This document shows, piece by piece, positions 1 to 7,621 of a stretch of DNA of 64,000 nucleotides. The number at the start of each line of letters is the position of its first letter. Positions within the stretch are counted from its first letter, which is position 1. A program made the position numbers and the translations under genes. The stretch is from contig NZ_LT896588.1 of the NCBI RefSeq assembly GCF_900186615.1, forward strand, positions 3,288,348 to 3,352,347, in the 5' to 3' direction. The notes beneath the pieces are model-generated. The model searched no databases and was not told where the DNA came from. It was given only the letters and a program-made list of their open reading frames with translations. The stretch is from Parabacteroides bouchesdurhonensis (GTDB lineage: Bacteria; Bacteroidota; Bacteroidia; Bacteroidales; Tannerellaceae).

Positions 1-16
1 TTCCCTGATAAATCAG

Positions 17-46
17 GAGGATGTCTTTTTCGGCATCCTCTTTTTT
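17..46 (+). terminator. Rho-independent terminator
   Basis: Inverted repeat GAGGATG/CATCCTC (17-23 and 34-40) followed directly by six T. It probably ends a plus-strand gene left of the window; the minus-strand cold-shock gene ends 40 bp away and could use the reverse face less well. Confidence 0.75.
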
Positions 47-86
47 ATATGAATTCACAGTCCATCTTCCAGCTATTTATTTTCAT

Positions 87-521
87 TCACTTTTTAACAG
101 CAATTCTCACAGCATTCATGCCTTTCGGGCCACGTTCCAATTCAAAAGTCACCATGTTACCTTCTGCAATAAGAGTCGGAGCACTACTGATATGGAAGAA
201 ATACTTATTCATGTTATCAGTTTGTTTGATGAAACCAAACCCTTTATCCGGATTAAAATAGTCCACACGACCTTCCAATACAGGATCTTCCACATCTTCT
301 TTTTTGGGAGTAGAAATAGCGATACTTTCGATTCCGACTTCTAATTTATTAGTAGGATCCGGTGGAGTATTGGTAATAACTCCATTCTCGTCTACATAAG
401 CGATCATATCATCAAATGAATCACGACCGCTGGCTTTGCGTTCTTCTTTACGCTTTTGCTTTTCTTGCTTTTTTTGTTCTCTCTTCTTCTGTAGTTCTCT
501 TTTATTAAACGATTCGGCCAT
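87..521 (-). CDS. cold-shock-domain protein with basic N-terminal extension
   Basis: About 144 residues. The C-terminal third is a cold-shock domain: GRVDYFNPDKGFGFIK carries the RNP1-like motif and KYFFHIS the RNP2-like motif, so it should bind single-stranded RNA or DNA in the cytoplasm. The first 35 residues are a highly charged Lys/Arg/Glu/Gln helix rich in KK and RKEERK runs, followed by an acidic linker around residues 35-80. This extended form is usual in Bacteroidales, where canonical 70-residue CspA is longer. I chose the second Met (MAESF) over the upstream one two codons earlier because related proteins start MAxS; this is recall, not a search. It lies 30 bp downstream of the helicase gene on the same strand, so the two may be co-transcribed as an RNA-remodelling pair. 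Confidence 0.88.
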   Translation of the reverse strand: MAESFNKRELQKKREQKKQEKQKRKEERKASGRDSFDDMIAYVDENGVITNTPPDPTNKLEVGIESIAISTPKKEDVEDPVLEGRVDYFNPDKGFGFIKQTDNMNKYFFHISSAPTLIAEGNMVTFELERGPKGMNAVRIAVKK

Positions 522-551
522 AGGCATTATATATTTTATAGTTTTTATTTT

Positions 552-1676
552 TTACGCAGGAACTAACGTTGTATTTAACTTCTTCCCGGTAAGTTTCTGA
601 ATATCTTTAACCATTGTATACTCTTCTTGTGAGCAGAAAGTAAGAGCTCTCCCACTATTACCGGCACGTCCGGTACGTCCAATCCGATGTACATACGTTT
701 CTGCCACATCCGGCAAATCATAATTAATTACCAATCCCAAATTAGCAATATCAATACCTCTTGCTGCGATATCAGTAGCTATGATTACCCGTGTTTTTCC
801 GGATTTGAAATTGGCGAGCGTACGTTGTCTTGCCCCTTGGGTTTTATTACCGTGAATAGCTTCACAGCCTATACCCTGTTTGTTCAAAATCCGCGCGATC
901 TTGTCCGCGCCATGCTTTGTTCGCGAAAAGACTAAAACAGCTGTTTCATCTTCCTTTCCCAAAACATCGATAAGAAGTTTACTTTTCTGTGGTTTTTCCA
1001 CAAAATACAAACTCTGTTCAATAGTATCTACAACGGATGAAACCGGTGCAACTTCCACTCTTACCGGATTGTACAACATGGATTTCGACAAACTGGCAAT
1101 TGCAGCCGGCATAGTTGCCGAAAAGAAAAGAGTCTGTCTTTTTTTAGGCAACATAGGCAACAATTTCCTTATGTCATGTATAAATCCCATATCAAGCATC
1201 CGGTCCGCTTCATCAAGAACAAAATGTTGAATACAAGCAAGTGATATAATATTCTGGCTAATCAAGTCGAGTAATCGTCCCGGCGTAGCAATCAAAATAT
1301 CAACGCCTTGTTTTAATTTTTCCACTTGTGTCTTTTGGTTTACACCTCCAAATATCACTGTATGATGTAAATTCGTATACCGGGCATAATCACTGAAACA
1401 CTCGTCAATCTGGATAGCCAATTCGCGCGTAGGTGTAAGGATTAATGCCTTTATTTCCCGTCTTTTATTTTTAATTTCCTTCAGGCTAAGCTGTTGAATA
1501 ATTGGTATTGCAAATGCAGCCGTTTTACCTGTGCCTGTTTGAGCAATGCCTACCAAATCACGCCCATTAAGGGCAATTGGTATCACGCGTTCCTGGATAG
1601 AAGTCGGTGATACATACTTTTTATTTACTAAAGCCTTCAAAATAGGCTCTGAAATGTTTAATTCTTTAAATGTCAT
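552..1676 (-). CDS. DEAD-box ATP-dependent RNA helicase (RhlE/DeaD type)
   Basis: 374 residues from the Met at 1676, which begins MTFKELNISEPILKAL, the normal Q-motif region; the longer open frame to 1745 adds an unlikely hydrophobic leader. All helicase motifs are visible: AQTGTGKT (Walker A), PTRELAIQ (Ia), TPGR (Ib), DEADRMLDMGF (II), SATMP (III), ATDIAARGID (V) and HRIGRTGRAG (VI). The protein stops soon after the second RecA domain and has only a short tail, so no DbpA-type RNA-binding domain. It should unwind RNA duplexes in ribosome assembly or mRNA turnover. A perfect -7 box lies about 270 bp upstream, implying a long 5' leader, and an 8-bp palindrome sits 8 nt before the start codon. 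Confidence 0.93.
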   Translation of the reverse strand: MTFKELNISEPILKALVNKKYVSPTSIQERVIPIALNGRDLVGIAQTGTGKTAAFAIPIIQQLSLKEIKNKRREIKALILTPTRELAIQIDECFSDYARYTNLHHTVIFGGVNQKTQVEKLKQGVDILIATPGRLLDLISQNIISLACIQHFVLDEADRMLDMGFIHDIRKLLPMLPKKRQTLFFSATMPAAIASLSKSMLYNPVRVEVAPVSSVVDTIEQSLYFVEKPQKSKLLIDVLGKEDETAVLVFSRTKHGADKIARILNKQGIGCEAIHGNKTQGARQRTLANFKSGKTRVIIATDIAARGIDIANLGLVINYDLPDVAETYVHRIGRTGRAGNSGRALTFCSQEEYTMVKDIQKLTGKKLNTTLVPA

Positions 1677-1684
1677 AAATTTTC

Positions 1685-1702
1685 TGACTGTAAATACAGT
1701 CA
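1685..1702 (-). promoter_or_regulatory. perfect hairpin at the helicase translation start
   Basis: TGACTGTAAATACAGTCA forms an 8-bp stem with a 2-nt AA centre, ending 8 nt before the ATG at 1676, on top of the ribosome-binding region of the mRNA. It could be an RNA hairpin that limits translation or a dimeric protein operator. Function is inferred from position only. Confidence 0.45.
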
Positions 1703-1944
1703 TGATATAATAAATAATTTCTAATGAAACAGAATAATAGAACAAAATAGAAAGTACCGGAAAACCCTATTTGTAAAATTACATCTGTTTTTCTACTATG
1801 TATAGGTAAGAACCACGAAGGCCAAACCTGTTCAAACAAGAAAGTTGATTTTGATGTCGATTTTGACGATGAAAAGATTCGCCCTATATAGCGAAACAAA
1901 GCATTGCTAAGAAGGAGTCAATATAAACTCGATTGTTCAGGTAA

Positions 1945-1952
1945 CAAAGATA
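1945..1952 (-). promoter_or_regulatory. -7 box TATCTTTG, putative helicase promoter
   Basis: Reads TATCTTTG on the minus strand, an exact match to the Bacteroidales -7 consensus TAnnTTTG. No clear TTTG at -33 is seen. It would place the transcript start near 1938, about 260 nt before the helicase start codon. The stretch 1703-1944 holds no convincing gene. Confidence 0.5.
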
Positions 1953-2245
1953 CGAAATTAATTTGATTAATTATTAGATTTTGAAAGCTATTTATCATTT
2001 AGCAACGAATGATAATAAATCTTCATCATTTCTTTAACTCAAAAATCATTAATAAGTCATTACAGATACATCATGGGGATATATTTATATAGATGAAGAA
2101 CAGAATGAATTATTAATGGTTTCAATACAGGATGACGACCCTTTTTTCCGATACAAACTATTATAGTTTCAAAAAAAGTTCCTTCTATCTCCATCTTATA
2201 TGTCTCATTGTATATTTGCTCCCAAATATGATCTTCATTAAATTA

Positions 2246-2305
2246 AATCATCGGGATCTTTTTTTGAAATCATCGGGATGATTTTAGAAAAAGATCCCGA
2301 TGATT
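2246..2305. repeat. 18-bp perfect inverted repeat
   Basis: AATCATCGGGATCTTTTT at 2246-2263 is the exact reverse complement of 2288-2305; a third partial copy, AATCATCGGGAT, lies in the loop at 2268. The surrounding 1953-2380 has no coding potential I can support. Both sides carry T or A tracts, so it may be a bidirectional terminator bounding the accessory region, but no gene end is adjacent. Confidence 0.6.
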
Positions 2306-2385
2306 CTGATAATACGGAATACGATCATTTTTTGATTTCCACAAATTATTTAAGCCAAAGCCGCCCTTTCTAAAGCTTTTATTCG

Positions 2386-2444
2386 ATGTCATTGAAATAT
2401 CATCATCATAATATGCCTATTTGTGATTGTTTTATTTATTTTTG
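2386..2444 (+). promoter_or_regulatory. cassette promoter, copy 1 (Pho-box-like direct repeat plus -7 box)
   Basis: Direct repeats ATGTCAT (2386-2392) and ATATCAT (2397-2403) are 11 bp apart, start to start, with TGAA between. Exactly 33 bp later comes TATTTTTG (2437-2444), a perfect TAnnTTTG -7 box. The same arrangement recurs at 4289-4347 and 11304-11362. The 11-bp period and the TGTCA core resemble PhoB/OmpR-family operators. The following mRNA begins with the decayed glycosyltransferase start at 2472 and runs into the lipoprotein at 2708. Confidence 0.65.
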
Positions 2445-2471
2445 TATTATATCCCAACAATCTAATATGCC

Positions 2472-2660
2472 ATGAAACAGATATACAATTTATATGTAGG
2501 AATGAATGCCAGATTGGATATCTGTGCACGAGGTAATTTATTTGTTGATACAATGAATTGGGTAATTGTGACTCTTTTTGGTTTAAAACAAGGAATAAAG
2601 CCACTTGTTCGAATTGTTTATTTATGGATTTATGTCCTGCAATTTCTAATTATGGAATAG
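2472..2660 (+). pseudogene. decayed 5' end of a second GT/RRE glycosyltransferase gene
   Basis: The first 17 codons (MKQIYNLYVGMNARLDI) match the start of the glycosyltransferase gene at 4370 (MKQIYILYVGMNTGLDI) with few changes, and the upstream promoter region is also duplicated. After that the similarity stops and the 62-codon frame continues as unrelated hydrophobic sequence. I read it as the remnant of a duplicated gene whose body was deleted, with the frame reading into other DNA. A short expressed leader peptide cannot be excluded. Confidence 0.65.
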
Positions 2661-2707
2661 CGTCAAATAAGTATGATTTTTGTTCAATTAATTCAAACTA
2701 AATAAAT

Positions 2708-3892
2708 ATGAAGAACTATATACTTTGTCTATTTTTTTTCTCTTTTTGTTTTGCTTGTGATAGCGGTAAACAACAAAAGAATTTGGATATTATAACCTTT
2801 AATGTTATCCAAAAGTATGAATTAAAAAAAATAGACATACACGATATTGCAGAAATTGAATATATTGTACCCGTTGCAAAGGATAGTTTCTTGTATACGA
2901 ATTTTGTTTATATGACGGATCACTATTTTGTCATGTTTAATTATTTTGGGGGAGATTTTGTTTTTCTTGATCGTCAGGGAAATCCACAAAGTTCAATTTC
3001 TAAGATGGGGCAAGGACCAACCGAATATCTTCCATATTATTGGTTACAGGTATATGATGAAGACCGGGATGAACTTTTCGTGTTTAGCATTCCGAATGTG
3101 CTGAAAGTATATGACCGGTTTGGAAAATATAAACGAACATTGCCTTTAAGAAACAGGGAAAAGATTCCCTGTTCGATAGATGCATTTTATAATTATAATG
3201 AAGAATACTTGGTCTGTCACGATAAACTGTCTGAAAGTTGTCCATTTTATCTATTGTCTAAAAAAGATGGAAAAACAAAGGATATAGATATTTATAGGGC
3301 TAAAAAATTTGACAGCCAAATTGTAAAAGATTATGGAGATGAGAATACGATGAACGTTTTTTTAAGTAATTCTTATGCGATAAAGGAAGGTGACAATATT
3401 CTATTGACAGAATATGGTACGGACACAATATTTGCTTACACGCCAGATTCACGTTTGCTACCTGTATTCGTTCGTACACCATCGATTCATGATATGGAAC
3501 CTCAAATTGTGGTGCATGGTTTCATTGAAGCAGATCATTATTTGTTCTTCTCCACGCAAAAAAAAGAATATGACTTTCAGGCTCGCAAAGGAATGGAACA
3601 ACAAGGGTATATGTACGACAAGTTGGCTGAAAAATATTATGAAGTGGAAGTGTATAATCCAGACTATAATGATCAAATTTTGATTGTTACACCTGCTGAA
3701 ATGATGACGCGGATAGGCGAATGTTCATCCAATCCTCATACCGGAATCAGAGTTTTATGGAAAGAAGATTTGGAGAAAGCGGATGAAGCCGGGAAATTGA
3801 GTGGAAACCTGAAACATGCATTCGACAAAATGGGAGATGAAGATTTGTTTATTTTAATGGTATTGAAATTCAAACAGAGCGATTATAAGTAA
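2708..3892 (+). CDS. 6-bladed beta-propeller lipoprotein (BF3164-like)
   Basis: 394 residues. A lipoprotein signal ends at CFAC near residue 17, so the mature protein should be anchored in an envelope membrane. The body shows the features of the Bacteroidales 6-bladed beta-propeller family: an early IEYIVPVAKD strand, FVFLDRQGN, and the recognisable SKMGQGPTEYLPY segment (G-Q-G-P-x-E-Y) near residue 105, with a C-terminal strand ending LMVLKFK. Members are often encoded next to NVEALA or GG-leader peptide genes, as here. The biochemical role is unknown; peptide binding or sensing at the cell surface is a guess from context. It is the only intact gene of cassette 1. Confidence 0.78.
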   Translation: MKNYILCLFFFSFCFACDSGKQQKNLDIITFNVIQKYELKKIDIHDIAEIEYIVPVAKDSFLYTNFVYMTDHYFVMFNYFGGDFVFLDRQGNPQSSISKMGQGPTEYLPYYWLQVYDEDRDELFVFSIPNVLKVYDRFGKYKRTLPLRNREKIPCSIDAFYNYNEEYLVCHDKLSESCPFYLLSKKDGKTKDIDIYRAKKFDSQIVKDYGDENTMNVFLSNSYAIKEGDNILLTEYGTDTIFAYTPDSRLLPVFVRTPSIHDMEPQIVVHGFIEADHYLFFSTQKKEYDFQARKGMEQQGYMYDKLAEKYYEVEVYNPDYNDQILIVTPAEMMTRIGECSSNPHTGIRVLWKEDLEKADEAGKLSGNLKHAFDKMGDEDLFILMVLKFKQSDYK

Positions 3893-3971
3893 TATAAAAA
3901 AAATCTCAAACGAATTCTGATTGACTATAATATAATAAATACAAGGATTTGGGATGAAAGAAGAAATATGA

Positions 3972-4197
3972 ATATCGATAATATTGCCTGTATATAATGA
4001 AGAGCAATATATACAGGAAGCGATAGATTCCATTTTACAGCAAGCCTATTCTTTTATAGAATTTATCATTGTATTGCCGTATGTATCCTTATGAGCTTAA
4101 GAAACAATTGGAAAAAGTGCTTTCAAAACCAGAAAAAATGACACCAGAGATGAAGGATAAGCTGATGAAATTAAATAACAGGCCATATAAAAAATAA
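3972..4197 (+). pseudogene. chimeric relic: GT2 N-terminus joined to propeller C-terminus
   Basis: Frame 3972-4094 encodes ISIILPVYNEEQYIQEAID and continues SILQQAYSFIEF, the unmistakable N-terminal strand-helix of a GT2 glycosyltransferase, then breaks. A second frame, 4081-4197, encodes 38 residues starting MYPYELKKQLEK and containing KMTPEMKDKLMKLNN. The same sequence, nearly identical in DNA, is present at 9494-9646, where it ends with a beta-propeller style terminus. So two gene ends were fused by deletion or recombination between cassettes. No intact start or full domain remains. Confidence 0.7.
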
Positions 4198-4288
4198 TGA
4201 TTATGAAAAACACTAAAGTATCGTTAGTATATGATATAAAAGTAGTGAAATATAAGGTGTAAATAATGACTTTTAAAGTTCCTATTCG

Positions 4289-4347
4289 ATGTCATTGAAA
4301 TGTCATCGAGATAATATGCTTATTTGTGATGGCTTTACCTATTTTTA
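4289..4347 (+). promoter_or_regulatory. cassette promoter, copy 2
   Basis: Two identical direct repeats ATGTCAT (4289-4295, 4300-4306) separated by TGAA, then 33 bp, then TATTTTTA (4340-4347) as the -7 box. The transcript would start near 4354, 16 nt before the glycosyltransferase ATG. The intervening 33 bp share TAATATG and TTATTTGTGAT with copy 1. No TTTG is found at the proper -33 spacing, which fits an activator-dependent promoter. Confidence 0.68.
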
Positions 4348-4369
4348 TACCATAACCTAATAATATGCC

Positions 4370-5590
4370 ATGAAACAGATATACATATTATATGTAGGAA
4401 TGAATACAGGATTGGATATTTGGTCAAAAGAGTTGTCTGCTTATTTAGTTAAGCTTCTTTCGGCCCGTTGCCAACTCCATTTGCTGGGAGATTTGTTTTC
4501 AAAGCAAAGCTATCAACAGGAGAAGTCATATGATCTGGTTATTGTTCAGAATTCTCTTTGCTTTATACATTATAAAGAACATCTAAGCCGATTAAGTAAA
4601 TCCCCTGTATTCTTTATTGCTGCCACAAATAATTTGAACGGTTATATAGCTCCATTTAAAAATTTATTTGGGGTACTGAATATGAAAGACGTGGAATTAT
4701 CGGCTTTTGGCATACCGGAAGAGATCCAACTCCGACTTAATTATCCAGTAGAGAAGGTTTCAAATTACTACTTCTATGAACAACAGCCGGAGTTTTGCCG
4801 TATTGTTTATTGTCCGACTGGAAATACAATACAGGAAAGCGATCTTAAATTATTGACTTTTTTACAGAAAACGAATGCATTGTTGACTATCGTTTCGGAT
4901 GAATATCAATGTTTGAAAAAAGCATTACCTCCTTTTGTAACAATCGTACCAAGATCCTCCTGGCTTTCCATATACAAAAAAGCCCATTTGGTGGTAGCCT
5001 CCGGATTCGATGCGATACGTGCCATGGCACTTTGTAAACCCTGTGTTATTTTGGGTGATTACGGTTTAGGAGGAATAGTGACACCTGCCAATTATGATCA
5101 TCTGCAATCTGTTTCTTTTAGAGGCCGAAAGGGGGCTTGTTTCAGGGAGATGGTTCCTTTGGATTTGCTGGAAGTAGAAATTCGGAAGTATTTTGCGTCT
5201 GATGCTGAAGAAGCTTCTTTGGAAATTCAAAAGAAAGTAATGACGGATTATGGTAAAAGTAATTTTGATAAAAAAGTTTTGGAAAAAACAGAACGGATTA
5301 TCAACCTGTCTGTATCTATTAAAAGTCGAAGCAAACGCCTTTTACTAAAACCATGCTTATCTTCTTTATTTGCCGTGGAAGAATCGAACGGAAAACAATA
5401 TTTAATGCGTGGACAAGGGTGTTTTGGTGAGATAGATATGGAAATGGTCAACCTGCTTAAACAATGTGACGGAACTTTGTCTGTACAGGGATTAGCCGAA
5501 CGAAACGGATATAATAAAGAGGAAGCTGGAATACTTTGGTCAAATCTGTATGAGTTGTGGAAAGAGAAACTAATTCTTTTTGCCTTATGA
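4370..5590 (+). CDS. GT-B-like glycosyltransferase with C-terminal PqqD/RRE-like domain
   Basis: 406 residues. Residues 1-300 look like a GT-B glycosyltransferase: an N-terminal Rossmann-like half (IYILYVGMNTGLDIW, then DLVIVQNSLCFIHY) and a second half with FCRIVYCPTGN, SDEYQCLKKALP and the nucleotide-sugar site segment LVVASGFDAIRAMALCKP. Residues about 325-404 are a separate small domain with a PqqD/RiPP-recognition-element pattern: two or three short strands (SLFAVEESNGKQYLMR), then EIDMEMVNLLKQCDGTLSV, LAERNGYNKEEA and a final helix LYELWKEKLILF. That domain would bind the leader peptide. It overlaps the next gene by ATGA, so the two are translationally coupled. I recall a TIGRFAM for glycosyltransferases of the GG-Bacteroidales peptide system that may cover it. 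The RRE call is from pattern only. Confidence 0.72.
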   Translation: MKQIYILYVGMNTGLDIWSKELSAYLVKLLSARCQLHLLGDLFSKQSYQQEKSYDLVIVQNSLCFIHYKEHLSRLSKSPVFFIAATNNLNGYIAPFKNLFGVLNMKDVELSAFGIPEEIQLRLNYPVEKVSNYYFYEQQPEFCRIVYCPTGNTIQESDLKLLTFLQKTNALLTIVSDEYQCLKKALPPFVTIVPRSSWLSIYKKAHLVVASGFDAIRAMALCKPCVILGDYGLGGIVTPANYDHLQSVSFRGRKGACFREMVPLDLLEVEIRKYFASDAEEASLEIQKKVMTDYGKSNFDKKVLEKTERIINLSVSIKSRSKRLLLKPCLSSLFAVEESNGKQYLMRGQGCFGEIDMEMVNLLKQCDGTLSVQGLAERNGYNKEEAGILWSNLYELWKEKLILFAL

Positions 5591-7137
5591 AACAGTTGCA
5601 GGATTTTGATTTAAGCATCGTAATGCCATTCCATAAGCAATTGGATGAGTTTAAACGTGTATTCCTAACTAATGCGAAATACTACGAACGAAACGGTATT
5701 GAAGTAGTGATTGTAGCCGGTGAACTTTCCGGACAAGAAGAATTATTGGATTATATCCGTACTTATCCCTTCATTAATTGGAAGATAGTAGTCAATACAC
5801 AATATCATTCGCAACAGAACCCGGCAAAAGCATTTAACACCGGTATCCGGCAGGCAACGAAACAATATGTTTTAATAATGAATCCGGAACTGGAATTTTA
5901 TACGGATATGATCTATCAGTTACGAGAAAAGTTAGATTCTTATCCGGAACATTATGCTATTTGTCAAGTTCGGTATATGGATAAACTGCTTCCTTATGAA
6001 AATATCATGGCTAAAAAAGAATATTTTGAAAAGGTAGGCGGATATAGTGAACATTATACCGAATGGGAAGAAGAAAACAACAATATATGCAGACGCCTGG
6101 AATTGGCAGGCATTCATCGGCTGCTATTCCCAGAAATAGAGCTGAACCTAAGAGAGAATTCCTCTCAACAAACAGTTTCAAAAAATAAACAACAGGCACG
6201 AATCCCTAATGAGTTATTATCGGAAATGCTTTTGCCTGTAGATATAAAAATAAATAAGTCTTTTAAAATAACTGATTATGATACGGTAATATATGACTGG
6301 AAAGAACATCCATTTGCCAAACAACAATGTCAGGATTATCTTTCAACCTTAAAACAATTTGATATATCATCAGATGAGATCTTTGAAAAATCATATCCTT
6401 TAATTGCATTAATCCCTACATACAATGAATCCGAACGCATAACTGATTGTTTGCGAAGCGTAGAAAAATATTGTGACGGTATTATTCTGCTGGACGATGA
6501 TAGCACAGATGATACCTACCGGATAGCCCAATCAGATAAACTATTGATTAAAGCAAAGAAAGTACGTACCGAATTTAATGACAAGCAGAACCGGAATATG
6601 TTACTGGATATAGCTTCATTTTTCAAAGCAGAATGGTTTATTTTCATAGATGCGGATGAACGTTTCGACGATCGGTTTGTGGATTTGCGAGAAGTGATGA
6701 AGAACCCGGATGTAGATACAGCTGGAATTTGGATTGCAAATTTGTGGGATAGTATGGAAACGTATCGGACAAATATGTTAGATTCTCATCCATTATCTCA
6801 AAATGGATTATGGTTTAGATGGAGAATGTTTAGAAATAAGGGGCATATGCAAATACTAAGTGAGAATAAATTGCATTTTGATTCTGTACCTTATTTGGAG
6901 AATAGGCACATTAGTCAAACACTTCTTTTGCATACGGGATATTTGACATTAAATAAAAGAAACCAAAAATTCTCATTTTATATGAATGAAGATAAACAAA
7001 ATAAGCCTTATTACAATGACATTCTATTTAAAACCATCAAAATACAAGATTTAAATACTCTAGCTTCTTTAAAACATGAAAAAGACAGCTATTTAAAAAA
7101 AAATAATCATCAAAAAAGTCATCTTTATCTTAAATAG
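5587..7137 (+). CDS. double-domain GT2 glycosyltransferase
   Basis: 516 residues from the ATG at 5587, which overlaps the previous stop as ATGA; the open frame extends to 5557 but that start lies inside the upstream gene. Domain 1 (about residues 6-200) begins FDLSIVMPFHK and ends with the GGYSEHYTEWEEEN segment seen in galactosyltransferase-like GT2 enzymes; its DxD is replaced by MNPELEF. Domain 2 (about 265-420) has LIALIPTYNESERI, DGIILLDDDSTDDT and the metal-binding FIDADERFDD, so it should be the active one. SunS/GccA enzymes that glycosylate Cys/Ser of glycocins are also GT2. Directly downstream is the Cys-rich peptide gene, so the substrate may be that peptide. No transmembrane segments are seen: a cytoplasmic enzyme. 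Confidence 0.8.
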   Translation: MKQLQDFDLSIVMPFHKQLDEFKRVFLTNAKYYERNGIEVVIVAGELSGQEELLDYIRTYPFINWKIVVNTQYHSQQNPAKAFNTGIRQATKQYVLIMNPELEFYTDMIYQLREKLDSYPEHYAICQVRYMDKLLPYENIMAKKEYFEKVGGYSEHYTEWEEENNNICRRLELAGIHRLLFPEIELNLRENSSQQTVSKNKQQARIPNELLSEMLLPVDIKINKSFKITDYDTVIYDWKEHPFAKQQCQDYLSTLKQFDISSDEIFEKSYPLIALIPTYNESERITDCLRSVEKYCDGIILLDDDSTDDTYRIAQSDKLLIKAKKVRTEFNDKQNRNMLLDIASFFKAEWFIFIDADERFDDRFVDLREVMKNPDVDTAGIWIANLWDSMETYRTNMLDSHPLSQNGLWFRWRMFRNKGHMQILSENKLHFDSVPYLENRHISQTLLLHTGYLTLNKRNQKFSFYMNEDKQNKPYYNDILFKTIKIQDLNTLASLKHEKDSYLKKNNHQKSHLYLK

Positions 7138-7212
7138 CTTAAGAACAACAGAATATACCTATGAAATATTTTTTGTACGATTAGTTTTCTTGTTAAATTA
7201 AATTAAAGTGAA

Positions 7213-7455
7213 ATGAAAACGTTACGATTAAAAAAAGAAGTGATTGCGAAGCTTCAAAATGACGAAATGCGTCGAGTTCAAGGTGGGACAGGTTGTACCA
7301 CTTCGGCAACATGTGGCCATGAACAATCTGTTGCTTCATGTCTTTGTCAAGTCACTGCAGGTGACTGTGATATGCCGACAATCGGGCATGATGATGGGCC
7401 AAACTGTGTGAGTAAATCCGATTGGGGATGGTGTTGGTGCTATGGCAGAGGTTAA
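7213..7455 (+). CDS. Cys-rich RiPP precursor with double-Gly leader
   Basis: 80 residues. Residues 1-25 form a typical Bacteroidales GG leader: MKTLRLKKEVIAKL, then a short helix and VQGG at 22-25. The core of 55 residues (TGCTTSATCG at its start, WGWCWCYGRG at its end) has eight Cys, at core positions 3, 9, 18, 20, 27, 40, 49 and 51, and about eleven Ser/Thr. Such leaders belong to the class I lanthipeptide-like / TIGR04149-type families. No LanB, LanC, LanM or radical SAM gene is in the window; glycosyltransferases are the immediate upstream neighbours, so disulfide-bonded, glycosylated peptide is the best guess. Two hairpins follow the stop codon. Confidence 0.82.
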   Translation: MKTLRLKKEVIAKLQNDEMRRVQGGTGCTTSATCGHEQSVASCLCQVTAGDCDMPTIGHDDGPNCVSKSDWGWCWCYGRG

Positions 7456-7460
7456 CCCTA

Positions 7461-7482
7461 AAAAGTAATTATGATTACTTTT
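7461..7482 (+). terminator. hairpin after the precursor gene
   Basis: AAAAGTAAT (7461-7469) and ATTACTTTT (7474-7482) are perfect 9-bp arms with a 4-nt loop, starting 6 nt after the precursor stop codon. The 3' arm ends in four T. It likely acts as a leaky terminator or an mRNA 3'-end stabiliser giving excess precursor transcript. Confidence 0.6.
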
Positions 7483-7495
7483 GGTGATTAAATAT

Positions 7496-7545
7496 TTTGT
7501 TGTATTTTCTTTTGTCTAAACTCGATAAAAAGAAAATACAACAAA
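7496..7545 (+). terminator. 18-bp perfect hairpin between precursor and peptidase genes
   Basis: TTTGTTGTATTTTCTTTT (7496-7513) is exactly complementary to 7528-7545, with a 14-nt loop. It is AT-rich and lacks a U-tract after the stem, so it is less a textbook terminator than a strong RNA structure. It separates the precursor mRNA from the downstream S41 gene. Confidence 0.6.
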
Positions 7546-7621
7546 TATAGAATATTGAGAAAGAATCAATTAGGCTATCTCGTGAATTTAATGTATGCGA
7601 ATAGATGGTAATGCTAATATT

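Noticed and set aside
1666-1899. 77-residue minus-strand frame upstream of the helicase
   Set aside because: It overlaps the helicase start and its presumed 5' leader; composition is unlike a conserved protein and it has no recognisable domain.
7213-7455. Lanthipeptide interpretation of the Cys-rich peptide
   Set aside because: The leader resembles class I lanthipeptide-like leaders, but no dehydratase or cyclase is encoded nearby; enzymes acting in trans cannot be excluded.
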